This document shows, one piece after another, positions 44,429-52,435 of a stretch of 64,000 nt of DNA. Made by a program: the position numbers and the translations under genes. Within the stretch, counting starts at the first letter, position 1. Each line of letters begins with the position of its first letter. The notes beneath the pieces were generated by a model. The model had not been told where the DNA came from, searched no databases, and was given only the letters and a program-made list of their open reading frames with translations. The stretch is from Pyxidicoccus trucidator (lineage in GTDB: Bacteria > Myxococcota > Myxococcia > Myxococcales > Myxococcaceae), in assembly GCF_010894435.1 (NCBI RefSeq), contig NZ_JAAIXZ010000008.1, positions 186,001 through 250,000 on the forward strand, written 5' to 3'.

Positions 44429-44657
44429 GCACCTGCCAGCCGAGCTTGAGGGGGATCTTCTGGACGAGGGACTCGAAGCCCCGACGGGCTTTGTCCGGTG
44501 GAATCCCCATCTGCTCCTCGATTTCCTTCAGCCGGGCATCATCGACCGTGGCACTCGGATCCATGTAGCTGATGTCACGGTACTCATGGACGAGCAACAG
44601 CCGCACATCCAGCTCTCCCTCCGGATACAGGCCTGCGAGGAGCTCCAGGGCCCCCAT
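44406..44657 (-). CDS. Small hypothetical protein, possibly a gene fragment
   Basis: An 83-residue frame beginning MGALELLAGLYPEGELDVRL, with a helical KEIEEQMGIPPDKARRGFES segment. There is no clear ribosome binding site, and the same frame is open upstream to a stop near 44755 without another start. It overlaps the propeller fragment tail to tail by 23 bases. It may be the C-terminus of a lost gene. Confidence 0.35.
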   Translation of the reverse strand: MGALELLAGLYPEGELDVRLLLVHEYRDISYMDPSATVDDARLKEIEEQMGIPPDKARRGFESLVQKIPLKLGWQVPTPPAAR

Positions 44658-44766
44658 TCGTGCCGCGTGGGACTCCGACGCGAGTTGCTGGAGAGGGAGT
44701 GGATGCGCTGGGGCACCTGTCGCTGAGGCTCGAGGCTCACTTCCGGCTCAGCTCGAAAGCGCCGGA

Positions 44767-46074
44767 CTATTCCCCCGCGAAGCCCGGAGCGGGGAGCACC
44801 GTCAACGGACGCTCTCGGGACGCTTCGGGAACACCCTGGACCGTCTGGCTCCGGGGCCCAGACACCGTGAGCGACGCCGGTTTGGAATCCTGGGCCCGGA
44901 CCCCGGACGTGAATGCGGGCATGGGGAGCACGTTGAGGAGGTAGTCCTCGGTTTCGCCGTAGTTGTAGATGCCGCAGGAAGAAACGTCGGACGGGTCGAC
45001 CACCGTGGTTCCGTCGTAGACGGCGGTGACGAAGCGAACCCGCTTGTTGCCTGGGAGCACCGACGCCGGGATGTTGAACGTGATGGTGTAGGTGACGTCG
45101 CTGGAAACAGAGGGGGCGTCGATGATGAGCTCCCCCGCATCCGTGAAGTCATTGTCCGCATTCCAGTCAACGTACATCTTGAAGAGCTTCTCGTAGTTCG
45201 CCCCCCCGCAGGAGCCGAAGGCGATGTCGATCTGCTTGCCAACCTGTCCCGCGGTGGCGGACGTCACGAGCTGCGTGTTCCTGGTATAGACGGGGCAGGT
45301 TGAACCCCCACGCGTGTCGTTGACGAACTCGGACGTGGCCACGTAATCAATGGCGCCATAGGCCAGATAGTCCGCAGTGGACTGGCAATAGGGGTCGACC
45401 TCGAAGTTCGTGGTGGAGGCCTGCTGCACGTTGCAGATGCGCAGATTGGGCGTGCTCGTGTGCCCGACCCGGATGACGCCCGAGGCCGCGCCAGCGGGCA
45501 CCTGGGCAATCATTGACGTTGGACTCAGGATGGCTCTCGCGGCGCTCACCCCGTTGAAGGTGACGAAGGTCTGGGCGGTGAAGTTGGTGCCCGTGAGGGT
45601 GACGATGCCGCCCACTGGAGCCGACGGTGGAGAGAAACTGGTGAGGGTCGGCTGGTTCCCCGCGGTGACGGCCAACAGGACCGACATGGTGTCGGTTCCC
45701 GCCTTTGCGACGACGTAATAGTTGCCCACCGCGAAGCAGGAGCCATTCGTCGTCGAAGGCAGGGTGAGGTATTCCTGGACGATCTCCGAGCAATAGGGCC
45801 CGGGCTGGTAGATGTAGGCTTGGTAGTTGGTCTTCAGATAGATGCTGGAGGTTGTCAGCGTCGGGGTCGTCGACAGATAGAACTCGACGGGAATGTAGCC
45901 AGACGCTGTGCGAAGCGCGCCCGCGGAAAAGGAGATGTTGTGGGTCGTTCCCAGGGGCCAGGTCGACGTCGAGCCCATTGAGCAGACATCTTCATCGTAT
46001 ATATATGCCTGGGCTGAACCACCCAACGACAGGAGCCCCAAGGCAAGAGCGGCGGCAATGGACTGCTTTCGCAT
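44767..46074 (-). CDS. Secreted IPT/TIG- and GEVED-domain protein
   Basis: A 435-residue exported protein: signal peptide MRKQSIAAALALGLLSLGGS cleaved near AQA; residues ~140-230 an IPT/TIG immunoglobulin-like domain (SFSPPSAPVGGIVTLTGTNF); residues ~250-390 a GEVED domain (MYVDWNADNDFTDAGELI, IYNYGETEDYLLNV), a Ca-binding beta module of adhesins and extracellular enzymes. AGGGA precedes the ATG. Codons here use A/T third positions far more than the neighbours, consistent with transfer. It sits in the block between the two MDR repeat copies. Likely a surface or matrix protein. Confidence 0.85.
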   Translation of the reverse strand: MRKQSIAAALALGLLSLGGSAQAYIYDEDVCSMGSTSTWPLGTTHNISFSAGALRTASGYIPVEFYLSTTPTLTTSSIYLKTNYQAYIYQPGPYCSEIVQEYLTLPSTTNGSCFAVGNYYVVAKAGTDTMSVLLAVTAGNQPTLTSFSPPSAPVGGIVTLTGTNFTAQTFVTFNGVSAARAILSPTSMIAQVPAGAASGVIRVGHTSTPNLRICNVQQASTTNFEVDPYCQSTADYLAYGAIDYVATSEFVNDTRGGSTCPVYTRNTQLVTSATAGQVGKQIDIAFGSCGGANYEKLFKMYVDWNADNDFTDAGELIIDAPSVSSDVTYTITFNIPASVLPGNKRVRFVTAVYDGTTVVDPSDVSSCGIYNYGETEDYLLNVLPMPAFTSGVRAQDSKPASLTVSGPRSQTVQGVPEASRERPLTVLPAPGFAGE

Positions 46075-46254
46075 GTGAAATCCCTTTCCGAATGCAGGCG
46101 GACAATTGGCTTTGCCTTTTGCTATCGCTCAAGTCAAGCTGAAGTCGGGTTTGGGAAGTGATTGGGAGATTGGAAATGACCCGCCAGGGCTGTGGAGCGA
46201 ACCTGGGCGCCGGGTGAGCTGACAGGCTAGGGAGCCGCCGGGTGCCTGGTGGTC

Positions 46255-46857
46255 GGCGGTGCAGCTCGCGCGCGCACCTGGCGCTGAAGTGACTGCTGTC
46301 TGTGGCGCGCGCAATGCGGAGTGGGTGCGCTCGCTCGGCGCGGCCGAAGTCATCGACTATGCGAAGGAGGACTTCGTCGGGGGCGGTGCCCGCTTCGATG
46401 TGATGCTAGACCTCGGCGGCAACCGAGCGCTGTCGGACTGCCTGCGCGTGTTGAACCCGAAGGGTGTCTACGTCGCGTGCGCGGGCGACGGCGGCGATTG
46501 GTTCGGGCCGCTGGCCCGGCTCGCAGGCATGGCACTCCGGTCTCTCTTCTCCAGCCAGCGGCTCTGGACGTTCGTCGCGGCCCCGAAGCAGAAGGACCTG
46601 TTGTTCCCCAAGGTGCTGGTGGAGGTCGGCAAGGCCAGGCCCGTCATCGAGCGTTCGTGGGCGCTGAGCGAAATCGCCGAAGCGCTGCGCCACGTGGGCG
46701 AGGGACACAGCCGCGGCCAGTCGGTCGTCCGCGTCGCGGGCTGACCCGCGGCCTCTCCGGCAACGTGCCGTTCAGCGACCGGGCACGTGCGACGCCTGTG
46801 ATGCACCGGCGGATGTAACGGCCCTGTAACCGCGCCTCCTTCCGCACGACCCGACAG
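46255..46857 (+). repeat. Direct repeat, copy 2
   Basis: Second copy of the 0.6-kb unit, including the region after the stop codon (CCCGCGGCCTCTCCGGCAAC and GGATGTAACGGCCCTGTAAC are shared). See copy 1 at 43311-43918. Confidence 0.88.
46259..46744 (+). pseudogene. Truncated MDR oxidoreductase (lacks N-terminal half)
   Basis: The frame encodes the last ~160 residues of a protein like that at 42757-43800, from AEVTAVCGARNAEWVRSLGA to the shared end GEGHSRGQSVVRVAG. The GroES-like half and the glycine-rich nucleotide loop are missing, so it cannot be a working enzyme. No ribosome binding site precedes the first GTG. Substitutions relative to copy 1 keep the frame open, so the loss is fairly recent or the copy was once functional. 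Confidence 0.8.
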
Positions 46858-46878
46858 ACCTTTTCGCGCGTCCATGCG

Positions 46879-46899
46879 TTCGTGTCTTTAGAACACGAA
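46879..46899 (+). promoter_or_regulatory. Inverted repeat next to the ribosome binding site
   Basis: TTCGTGT and ACACGAA are perfect 7-bp arms around CTTTAGA. The 3' arm overlaps the first two bases of the AAGGAGG ribosome binding site (46898-46904), so a hairpin in the mRNA could limit translation of the next gene; it could also be an operator. Confidence 0.45.
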
Positions 46900-46910
46900 G
46901 GAGGATGGCC

Positions 46911-47927
46911 ATGGACGAGCTGTTGCGGTTGGGCCTGCGGGTGTTGGAAGGCTCGCACCTGGGAGGGGAGGCGGCCGCTCTCGAGCAGGAGATCGCGCGC
47001 AACCCGCGCGTGTTCCGGGAGCTGTGGCAGGAGTCGGAAGAGGTGCTGGAGCGACGCAGGGAGCTGGCGCGCCAGCTTCGGGAGCTGCGCCGTCACATCC
47101 GGAGGTTGCCCCCGGGGGACGCCTCGCGAGCGGGGAACCTGCTCCGCCGCGCGGGGGGAATGCGCCGGGTTGCGGGTGGGGCTCGACCTCCCCTGTCCTG
47201 GCGCCTCGCCGGCCAGGCCGAGCGCGTGGTCCGGTTTGCCAGCCAGGGCGCGCGCGGGGTGGCCTCGCGGCTGGGCCTCGTGGGCCAGTGGCTGGCCCGG
47301 GCGGGCTCGGTGTCCATGCGAGCCGCGACGCGGGTGGGGAATCTGGCGCTCCGGCTGCCGGGGGCCCGTTCGGTGGTGGCCATGGGGACGCGCGTGGTCG
47401 GAGCGGCGGGCCCCGTCCTGAGGCCGGCCGCCGCGGTGGCGGGCCGGGCCCTGGGCGCGGCGGGGACCCTGCTGCGACCCGTTGGCGCGCTGCTGGGCCG
47501 GGCCGTGGCGGCGGTGCTCCCCCGGGCCCTGCTCGCGGCGGCGGTGGCCAGCCCGGCGGTGCTCATCGCAGGGGCGCTCGTGCTCGCCATCGGACTGGGG
47601 CTGCTGTTCGCGGCGGCTCGCGGCGGCGGCGAGGTCGCTCGCGGGCCCGACTGCGACTGCAGCCGCATCAACTTTGGGCTCCTCACGAAGCCCTACCAGG
47701 ACCACTGCCGGGGCGTGGAGGCAAAGCTTCGGACCCTGGACGCCGAGGACAAGCTGGGGCTGAAGACCGGTCCGGCAGGCACCTTCGTGGGCGGAGCATT
47801 CTGCGACTCCGTCGCGATGGGACCCTACGCGTGGCCCGTCTCGGGAGGCCCCCGGACGCCCCCGCCTCGCCCTGCGCCGCCCAAGGCCTGCACGTCCACG
47901 TCGGGCCTGGCACAGCGGTGTGGTTGA
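46911..47927 (+). CDS. Hypothetical membrane protein
   Basis: A 338-residue protein. Residues ~1-70 are helical and charged (ELWQESEEVLERRRELARQL). Residues ~75-215 are a long Ala/Gly/Arg/Val-rich amphipathic stretch with repeated RxVGAAG/RPVGALLGRA units. Residues ~218-240 form a membrane helix (AVLIAGALVLAIGLGLLF). The C-terminal ~95 residues contain several Cys (DCDCSRINFG, QDHCRGVEAK) and a Pro-rich end. AAGGAGG six bases before the ATG supports the start. The layout, a variable Cys-containing tail after a membrane or linker part, recalls polymorphic toxins, but no toxin domain is recognised. Confidence 0.65.
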   Translation: MDELLRLGLRVLEGSHLGGEAAALEQEIARNPRVFRELWQESEEVLERRRELARQLRELRRHIRRLPPGDASRAGNLLRRAGGMRRVAGGARPPLSWRLAGQAERVVRFASQGARGVASRLGLVGQWLARAGSVSMRAATRVGNLALRLPGARSVVAMGTRVVGAAGPVLRPAAAVAGRALGAAGTLLRPVGALLGRAVAAVLPRALLAAAVASPAVLIAGALVLAIGLGLLFAAARGGGEVARGPDCDCSRINFGLLTKPYQDHCRGVEAKLRTLDAEDKLGLKTGPAGTFVGGAFCDSVAMGPYAWPVSGGPRTPPPRPAPPKACTSTSGLAQRCG

Positions 47928-48139
47928 TGGGGGCCGCTCGCGGGCCGGTGTGAGCCATCCACCGGCCCCGTTGGGTGAGCGGGTGGCCCACCGACGGAAG
48001 GGGCGATTTACGCAATTCACGAAATAACCCATGATTCTGCGGAATGAACGTGGGCGTGAAGGCCATGGCGCGGTGCTCCCCAGCGACCGTGGCTCATGGC
48101 CGGTGCCAGGCCCCTCGAACTGGGGAACCGAGATACCGG

Positions 48140-48718
48140 GTGTTGATGGCCAGCCTGTTGCTGGTCGCGTGCGGCGCCCCGCGCGCCAACAGGCACGGCG
48201 GGCCACGCCACTATGCGCAGTCGATGGACTCGGCGACGAGCGCCTGCCTGCGCACCCCCGCCTGCTACACGGCTACGGGCGAGGACGCCATCCTCCCGTG
48301 GCTGTCACGCGCGGCGAGCGCGGCGCGCACCACCGCCGCGGTGATGCGCCTGCTGGAGGAGGCGGACCTCAAGCGCGCCGAAGCCATCCTGATGGAGTGC
48401 GCCTCGGAAGCGAACGGCCAGGTCAATGAACAGCGCTACGGGAAGGGGAAATGAGCCACTCCCGAGCAATGCCAGGAGCGGGTGTCGACCCCTCGGGACA
48501 GCAGGAGACGCGTGCGGAGGAAATGGGCCGGGTGAAACACGCGGTGGCGCTGGAGTGCGCGCGCCAGAATTAGCAATACTCCCCAATGGAATGGATACCA
48601 TCGCAAGCATCCCTTCTACGGGAAGAACCAAGGCCAGGTGTACTACGAGTCATTGGGAGGCAGGACGCCTGCCGTGGTGGTGCCCCATGCTGGAATCAAA
48701 CCACCATGGCAGCCTTGA
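48140..48718 (+). pseudogene. Decayed Sit-type polymorphic toxin gene
   Basis: The first frame begins with a short lipoprotein-like signal (MASLLLVAC) and continues SACLRTPACYTATGEDAILP to a stop at 48454. Homologous-looking text then continues in other frames: DPSGQQETRAEEMGRVKHAV with ALECARQN to a stop near 48571, and lastly NGYHRKHPFYGKNQGQVYYE ending PPWQP at 48718. The last piece matches my memory of the C-terminus of SitA-type nuclease toxins. Thus at least two frameshifts and an internal deletion have inactivated it. The final stop lies 13 bases inside the next gene, as toxin and immunity genes often overlap. Confidence 0.6.
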
Positions 48719-49665
48719 ATCCAAAGCTTCGCGTCCACGAGACCTACCCTGCATGTCCGCCAGAAATCCCCGAGCCAAGACGATGTCTGGCCATTCGGGA
48801 CAGCCTGAACATCACCTTCTACATGCGGCGTCCCCACAGTGAGGTGAGGCATGACATCACGCATGCCTTGGAGGTCTACTGCCAGGCTGTAGGCCGTCAT
48901 AGACTGTCAACCTATGGGGGCTACTCGGAACACTGGCAGGCTCTCGACGACGAGGGCTGGGCGGCGGTCCGGGAGGACTTGCTCGATCCGGAAGGCGGCG
49001 GCAGCGTCGTCCTGCGTGAGTGGGCGACGGTGACGCCAGGGCACGCGTTCACCTATTTCGGCCGACTCTACGACTTCCCTGGATACAGGACCTGGCCCGA
49101 CGAGTCTTCCACCGTCTCCTTCTGGCTGCCGACCGAATACCTGGAGGAACGTGGTCCCGACTGGGTGCGGGAGCTGGCGCTGGAACTTGCCTCCCGGCTT
49201 CCCTTCAACTCCGGCCATGCGGGCCTGTTCCTACAGTCGTACTTCGACCCGATGACGCACGCTGAGGTCCGCGCAGCCTGCTTCGCCTACCCAGGCATGG
49301 ACATAGTGAGGGAGAACGAGCTGGCCAATCACATCGGCACCCGGGTGAAGGGCGCACACTGGCTGACCTTCCTCGGCCAGCCGGTGCTCGGAGAGCTGGG
49401 CGGCGCGACAGGCCTCCGCTCCCGGCTGCACTCGCCCAACACCGCCGTGCAGGGCCTGGGACAAGACCGCGTCGTGGTGACACTGGGCAAGCAGCCCGAA
49501 TTCGGAGACGTGGAACCCGAGCGCACCCTGGCCCCGTACCGCGAGCTGGCCCGCGTGTGGAGCCCTGGCTCTACCGCGAGCGCGCGCCGTGGACCGGCTT
49601 CACCGAGGATGACATGCGCCGCTGGGAGCGCCGCCTCCTCGATTAGCGGCGCGCTGGGGTGTTGA
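48706..49665 (+). CDS. DUF3396-type immunity protein, frameshifted near the C-terminus
   Basis: The frame begins MAALNPKLRVHETYPACPPE and encodes a type VI-immunity/DUF3396-like protein: ITFYMRRPHSEV near residue 40, then FSTEY-like SFWLPTEYLEERGPDWVREL and FNSGHAGLFLQSYFD, and TRVKGAHWLTFLGQPVLGEL. Up to about 49556 it looks intact. After RELARVW the frame changes to low-quality sequence; the +1 frame instead reads EPWLYRERAPWTGFTEDDMR to a stop at 49646. One missing C in GTG(C)TGGAGCCC would explain this. The protein may be non-functional. It overlaps the decayed toxin gene and was probably its antidote. Confidence 0.75.
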   Translation: MAALNPKLRVHETYPACPPEIPEPRRCLAIRDSLNITFYMRRPHSEVRHDITHALEVYCQAVGRHRLSTYGGYSEHWQALDDEGWAAVREDLLDPEGGGSVVLREWATVTPGHAFTYFGRLYDFPGYRTWPDESSTVSFWLPTEYLEERGPDWVRELALELASRLPFNSGHAGLFLQSYFDPMTHAEVRAACFAYPGMDIVRENELANHIGTRVKGAHWLTFLGQPVLGELGGATGLRSRLHSPNTAVQGLGQDRVVVTLGKQPEFGDVEPERTLAPYRELARVWSPGSTASARRGPASPRMTCAAGSAASSISGALGC

Positions 49666-49718
49666 GCCCGCGGCGGGGATTGTCAGAATGCCCAGGCCCC
49701 CAGCCTCGCTCATCACCC

Positions 49719-52334
49719 TCAGTCGCGCTTGTTCGAGAGCTTCTTGATGGCGGCGCCGGCCTCGTTGTGGCCGCAGCTCAAGTTCAGGACTCCCGTCCTG
49801 GGAAGCTGCGTGGCACGGGTGAGGGCGGGGAGGGCATCCGGGTTGCCCAGGCCCGCCAGCCGCACTGCCGCCTGCGCGCGGATGTCGCAGTCCTCCGACT
49901 CCAGCGCCCGGCTGTACGCGTCCACCAGGTCCACGCTGGCCGTGGCCTTGACGTACTCCAGGTAGCGCAGCGCGCCCCACTGTCGCAGCGAGTACTCCTC
50001 TTCGGCGAGGTCCTCGAAGTGCCCAAGCACGGACTCCTTGGGGAACTTGTCGAGCAGGGCCTCCATCGTGGCGCCACCGCCCCGGCCGTAGTCCTCCGCG
50101 AGCCCGTCGAGGACTGGTGCTTCCACCTGCGCGCGCCCCTCGTCATCCAGCTTGGAGAGCAGGAAGTACTCGCTCTTGTGGGTACCTTTCGCGTGGTACA
50201 CCGCCGCGCGCGCCCGCCGCCAGGAAGGCTCCTTCTGCGCTTCCTCCGGCACCGCTTCCAGCTGCTCCTGGGCGTCGTCCTTCTTTCCCTCTTCCAGCAG
50301 GGCGTAGGCGCGCACGACCGGGTCGTTCAGGTGCACCAGCCACGCCGCGCCGGCGCCCAGCAGCGCCAGGGCGCCCACGAGCACCACCAGCTGCGCGCGC
50401 CGATTCGTGCGCAGCACCGTCAGCGCCGAGCGCAGCCACTCCGTCAGGCGCCGCGAGGCTCCGCTCAGTCGGGCCATTCCTGGCAGGGCGGCCACGCGTG
50501 CTCCGAGCGGGGAGAATGCTCCGCTCACCCGGCCCAGCAACGACGCCAGCTTCGCACCCATGCCGCTCGCGGGGACGAAGCGGTCACCGAAAGGTGGGCC
50601 CTCCGCCGCGCGCTGGCAGCGGTAGAGCTGGAGCTGCTCCTCGCGGCCGGGCAGGGTGATGGTGCCGCACGGCTCGGCGGTGGCTTCGGCGCGGTTGCGC
50701 GCGAGGTTCACCGCCTCGGTGAACGTCACTTCGCCCGCGGCGGCCACGTGCTCCACCGACGCCACGACCTCCATGGGCTCGCCCAGCACGGTGTCGCTCG
50801 TGAGGAGCACCTCGCCCGCGTGCAGGCACACCCGCACGTGGAACTGCTCCTCCGGCGGCACCGTCTGGTTGTGGCGCCACAGCCGGTCCTGCATGGCCAT
50901 GCCGCACAGCACGCCCGCCGTGGGAGAGCGGAACACCGCCAGCAGCGCGTCGCCGCGCTTCTGCACCAGCCGGCCCTCGTGCTCCTTCACCAGGGGCGTC
51001 AGCAGCCGGTCGTGTGTCTCCAGCATCCGCGCGTTCTCTTCGTGCGTCTGCCGGCTGGTGCGCTCGGCGAAGCCCTGGATGTCGGTGAGCATCACCGTCA
51101 GGTTCTGCGGCTTCACCAACGAAGCGCCGCCCGTCACCGTCGCCACGCTGCCCGACGGCTTCGTCCCGAAGGCCGCCGTCCCCGTGCGCATCGCCACGGG
51201 TGCCATGGGGCCAGAGCCCACGGGACCGGTGCCGTACGCACCGGCGCCCGCGCCGAATGCAGCCGTGCCGCTGCTCTGTGGCGGCGCCGCGCCTCCCGCG
51301 AAGACGGCCGTGCCGCTCGGGCCCGCCGACACCACGGCGGACTCACCCGTGCCGAAGACGGAGGTGCCGGAGGACGGCCCGCCGCCCTGGGGCACATAGA
51401 CGGGCGTGCCCAGGCCGGGCGTGAAGGCGGAGAGCGCGGAGTGCGCCGCCGCCAGCGCGTCCGCCAGCTCGTGCGCGCTCTGCGGTCGCTTCAGCGGGTC
51501 CTTCTCCAGCAGGCGCATCACCAGCGACAGCAGGCCGATGAAGCGCGACAGCGACGGGGCCGCCCTGTCGAGAGGCAGCGGCGCATGGGAGGCGTGCTGC
51601 GCGAGGAAGTTGCGCGGCGCGGGCCCGTCGAAGGGCAGCCGCCCGGCCAGCACGCGGTACATCAGCACGCCGAAGGAGTAGAGGTCGCTGCGCGTGTCCA
51701 CCTTCGCGCCCACGGCCTGCTCCGGGGACAGGTACTCCGGCGTGCCCAGCACCACGCCCACCTGGCTGACGGCGCTGCCAGCCTCCGGCTCCACCAGCCG
51801 GGCGATGCCGAAGTCCAGGAGCCGGGCCTGCTCCCCGCGCGCTCCCGGGGAGATGAAGACGTTCTCCGGCTTCAAGTCCCGGTGGATGATGCCCTTGTCG
51901 TGGATGGCGGCCAGCCCCTCCGCCAGCTGATGGAGCAGCGGCAGCGCGCGGCCCGGGTGCATGGGGCCGGGGATGAGCACGTCGTAGAGGCTCTGACCCT
52001 CCACGAACTCCATGACGAGGCAGGCGTGGTCTCCGGACTCGCCGAAGTCGACGATGTGCACCACCGCCGGGTGCTCCACGGCGGACAGGAGGCGGGCCTC
52101 CCGCTTGAAGCGCTCGGCCATGCCGGCCTGGGCGTGCAGGTCCTGGTGGAGGACCTTGATGGCCACCTTGCGCCCCAGGGACACCTGCTCACCCAGGTAC
52201 ACCTCTCCCATCCCACCCGAGCCCAGGGGGCGGAGCACCCGGAAGCGACCTTCGAGGACGAGGGAGTCGGGAGCCAACACGTCTGACGCATATAGTCCGA
52301 CTTCCGTCCGGGGTGCATGTCGTTCCTCCGGCAC
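49719..52334 (-). CDS. Ser/Thr protein kinase fused to a cyclase-like domain, membrane helix and HEAT-like tail
   Basis: An 871-residue protein starting at GTG 52334. Kinase (residues ~28-300): GSGGMGEVYLGE, VAIKVLH, the catalytic HRDLKPENVF and DFGIARLV, all intact. A Gly/Ala/Ser-rich linker (~310-400) follows. Residues ~405-560 resemble a class III nucleotide cyclase (VMLTDIQGFAERTS with one metal Asp, KRGDALLAVF with the other), but the Asn and Arg that stabilise the transition state are replaced (GEPMEVVAS). A membrane helix (LVVLVGALALLGAGAAWLV) is near 650, then a periplasmic part with HEAT-like repeats (IRAQAAVRLAGLGNPDALPA). It diverges from the giant TPR gene and likely signals from the envelope to the cytoplasm. 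Confidence 0.88.
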   Translation of the reverse strand: MPEERHAPRTEVGLYASDVLAPDSLVLEGRFRVLRPLGSGGMGEVYLGEQVSLGRKVAIKVLHQDLHAQAGMAERFKREARLLSAVEHPAVVHIVDFGESGDHACLVMEFVEGQSLYDVLIPGPMHPGRALPLLHQLAEGLAAIHDKGIIHRDLKPENVFISPGARGEQARLLDFGIARLVEPEAGSAVSQVGVVLGTPEYLSPEQAVGAKVDTRSDLYSFGVLMYRVLAGRLPFDGPAPRNFLAQHASHAPLPLDRAAPSLSRFIGLLSLVMRLLEKDPLKRPQSAHELADALAAAHSALSAFTPGLGTPVYVPQGGGPSSGTSVFGTGESAVVSAGPSGTAVFAGGAAPPQSSGTAAFGAGAGAYGTGPVGSGPMAPVAMRTGTAAFGTKPSGSVATVTGGASLVKPQNLTVMLTDIQGFAERTSRQTHEENARMLETHDRLLTPLVKEHEGRLVQKRGDALLAVFRSPTAGVLCGMAMQDRLWRHNQTVPPEEQFHVRVCLHAGEVLLTSDTVLGEPMEVVASVEHVAAAGEVTFTEAVNLARNRAEATAEPCGTITLPGREEQLQLYRCQRAAEGPPFGDRFVPASGMGAKLASLLGRVSGAFSPLGARVAALPGMARLSGASRRLTEWLRSALTVLRTNRRAQLVVLVGALALLGAGAAWLVHLNDPVVRAYALLEEGKKDDAQEQLEAVPEEAQKEPSWRRARAAVYHAKGTHKSEYFLLSKLDDEGRAQVEAPVLDGLAEDYGRGGGATMEALLDKFPKESVLGHFEDLAEEEYSLRQWGALRYLEYVKATASVDLVDAYSRALESEDCDIRAQAAVRLAGLGNPDALPALTRATQLPRTGVLNLSCGHNEAGAAIKKLSNKRD

Positions 52335-52435
52335 GTCGTGCGCCAGTCATCACGCCTCGTTGCCTGCTCCACAAGCGGGGGGATTGTCAGAAATTTCGGG
52401 GGCTTGGGTGGCGTGGTACCCTCCCCGCTTCTGCG

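Noticed and set aside
52380-52435. TGGC/GC-like elements before the TPR gene considered as a sigma-54 promoter
   Set aside because: The spacing and the GC element do not fit the -24/-12 consensus closely enough.
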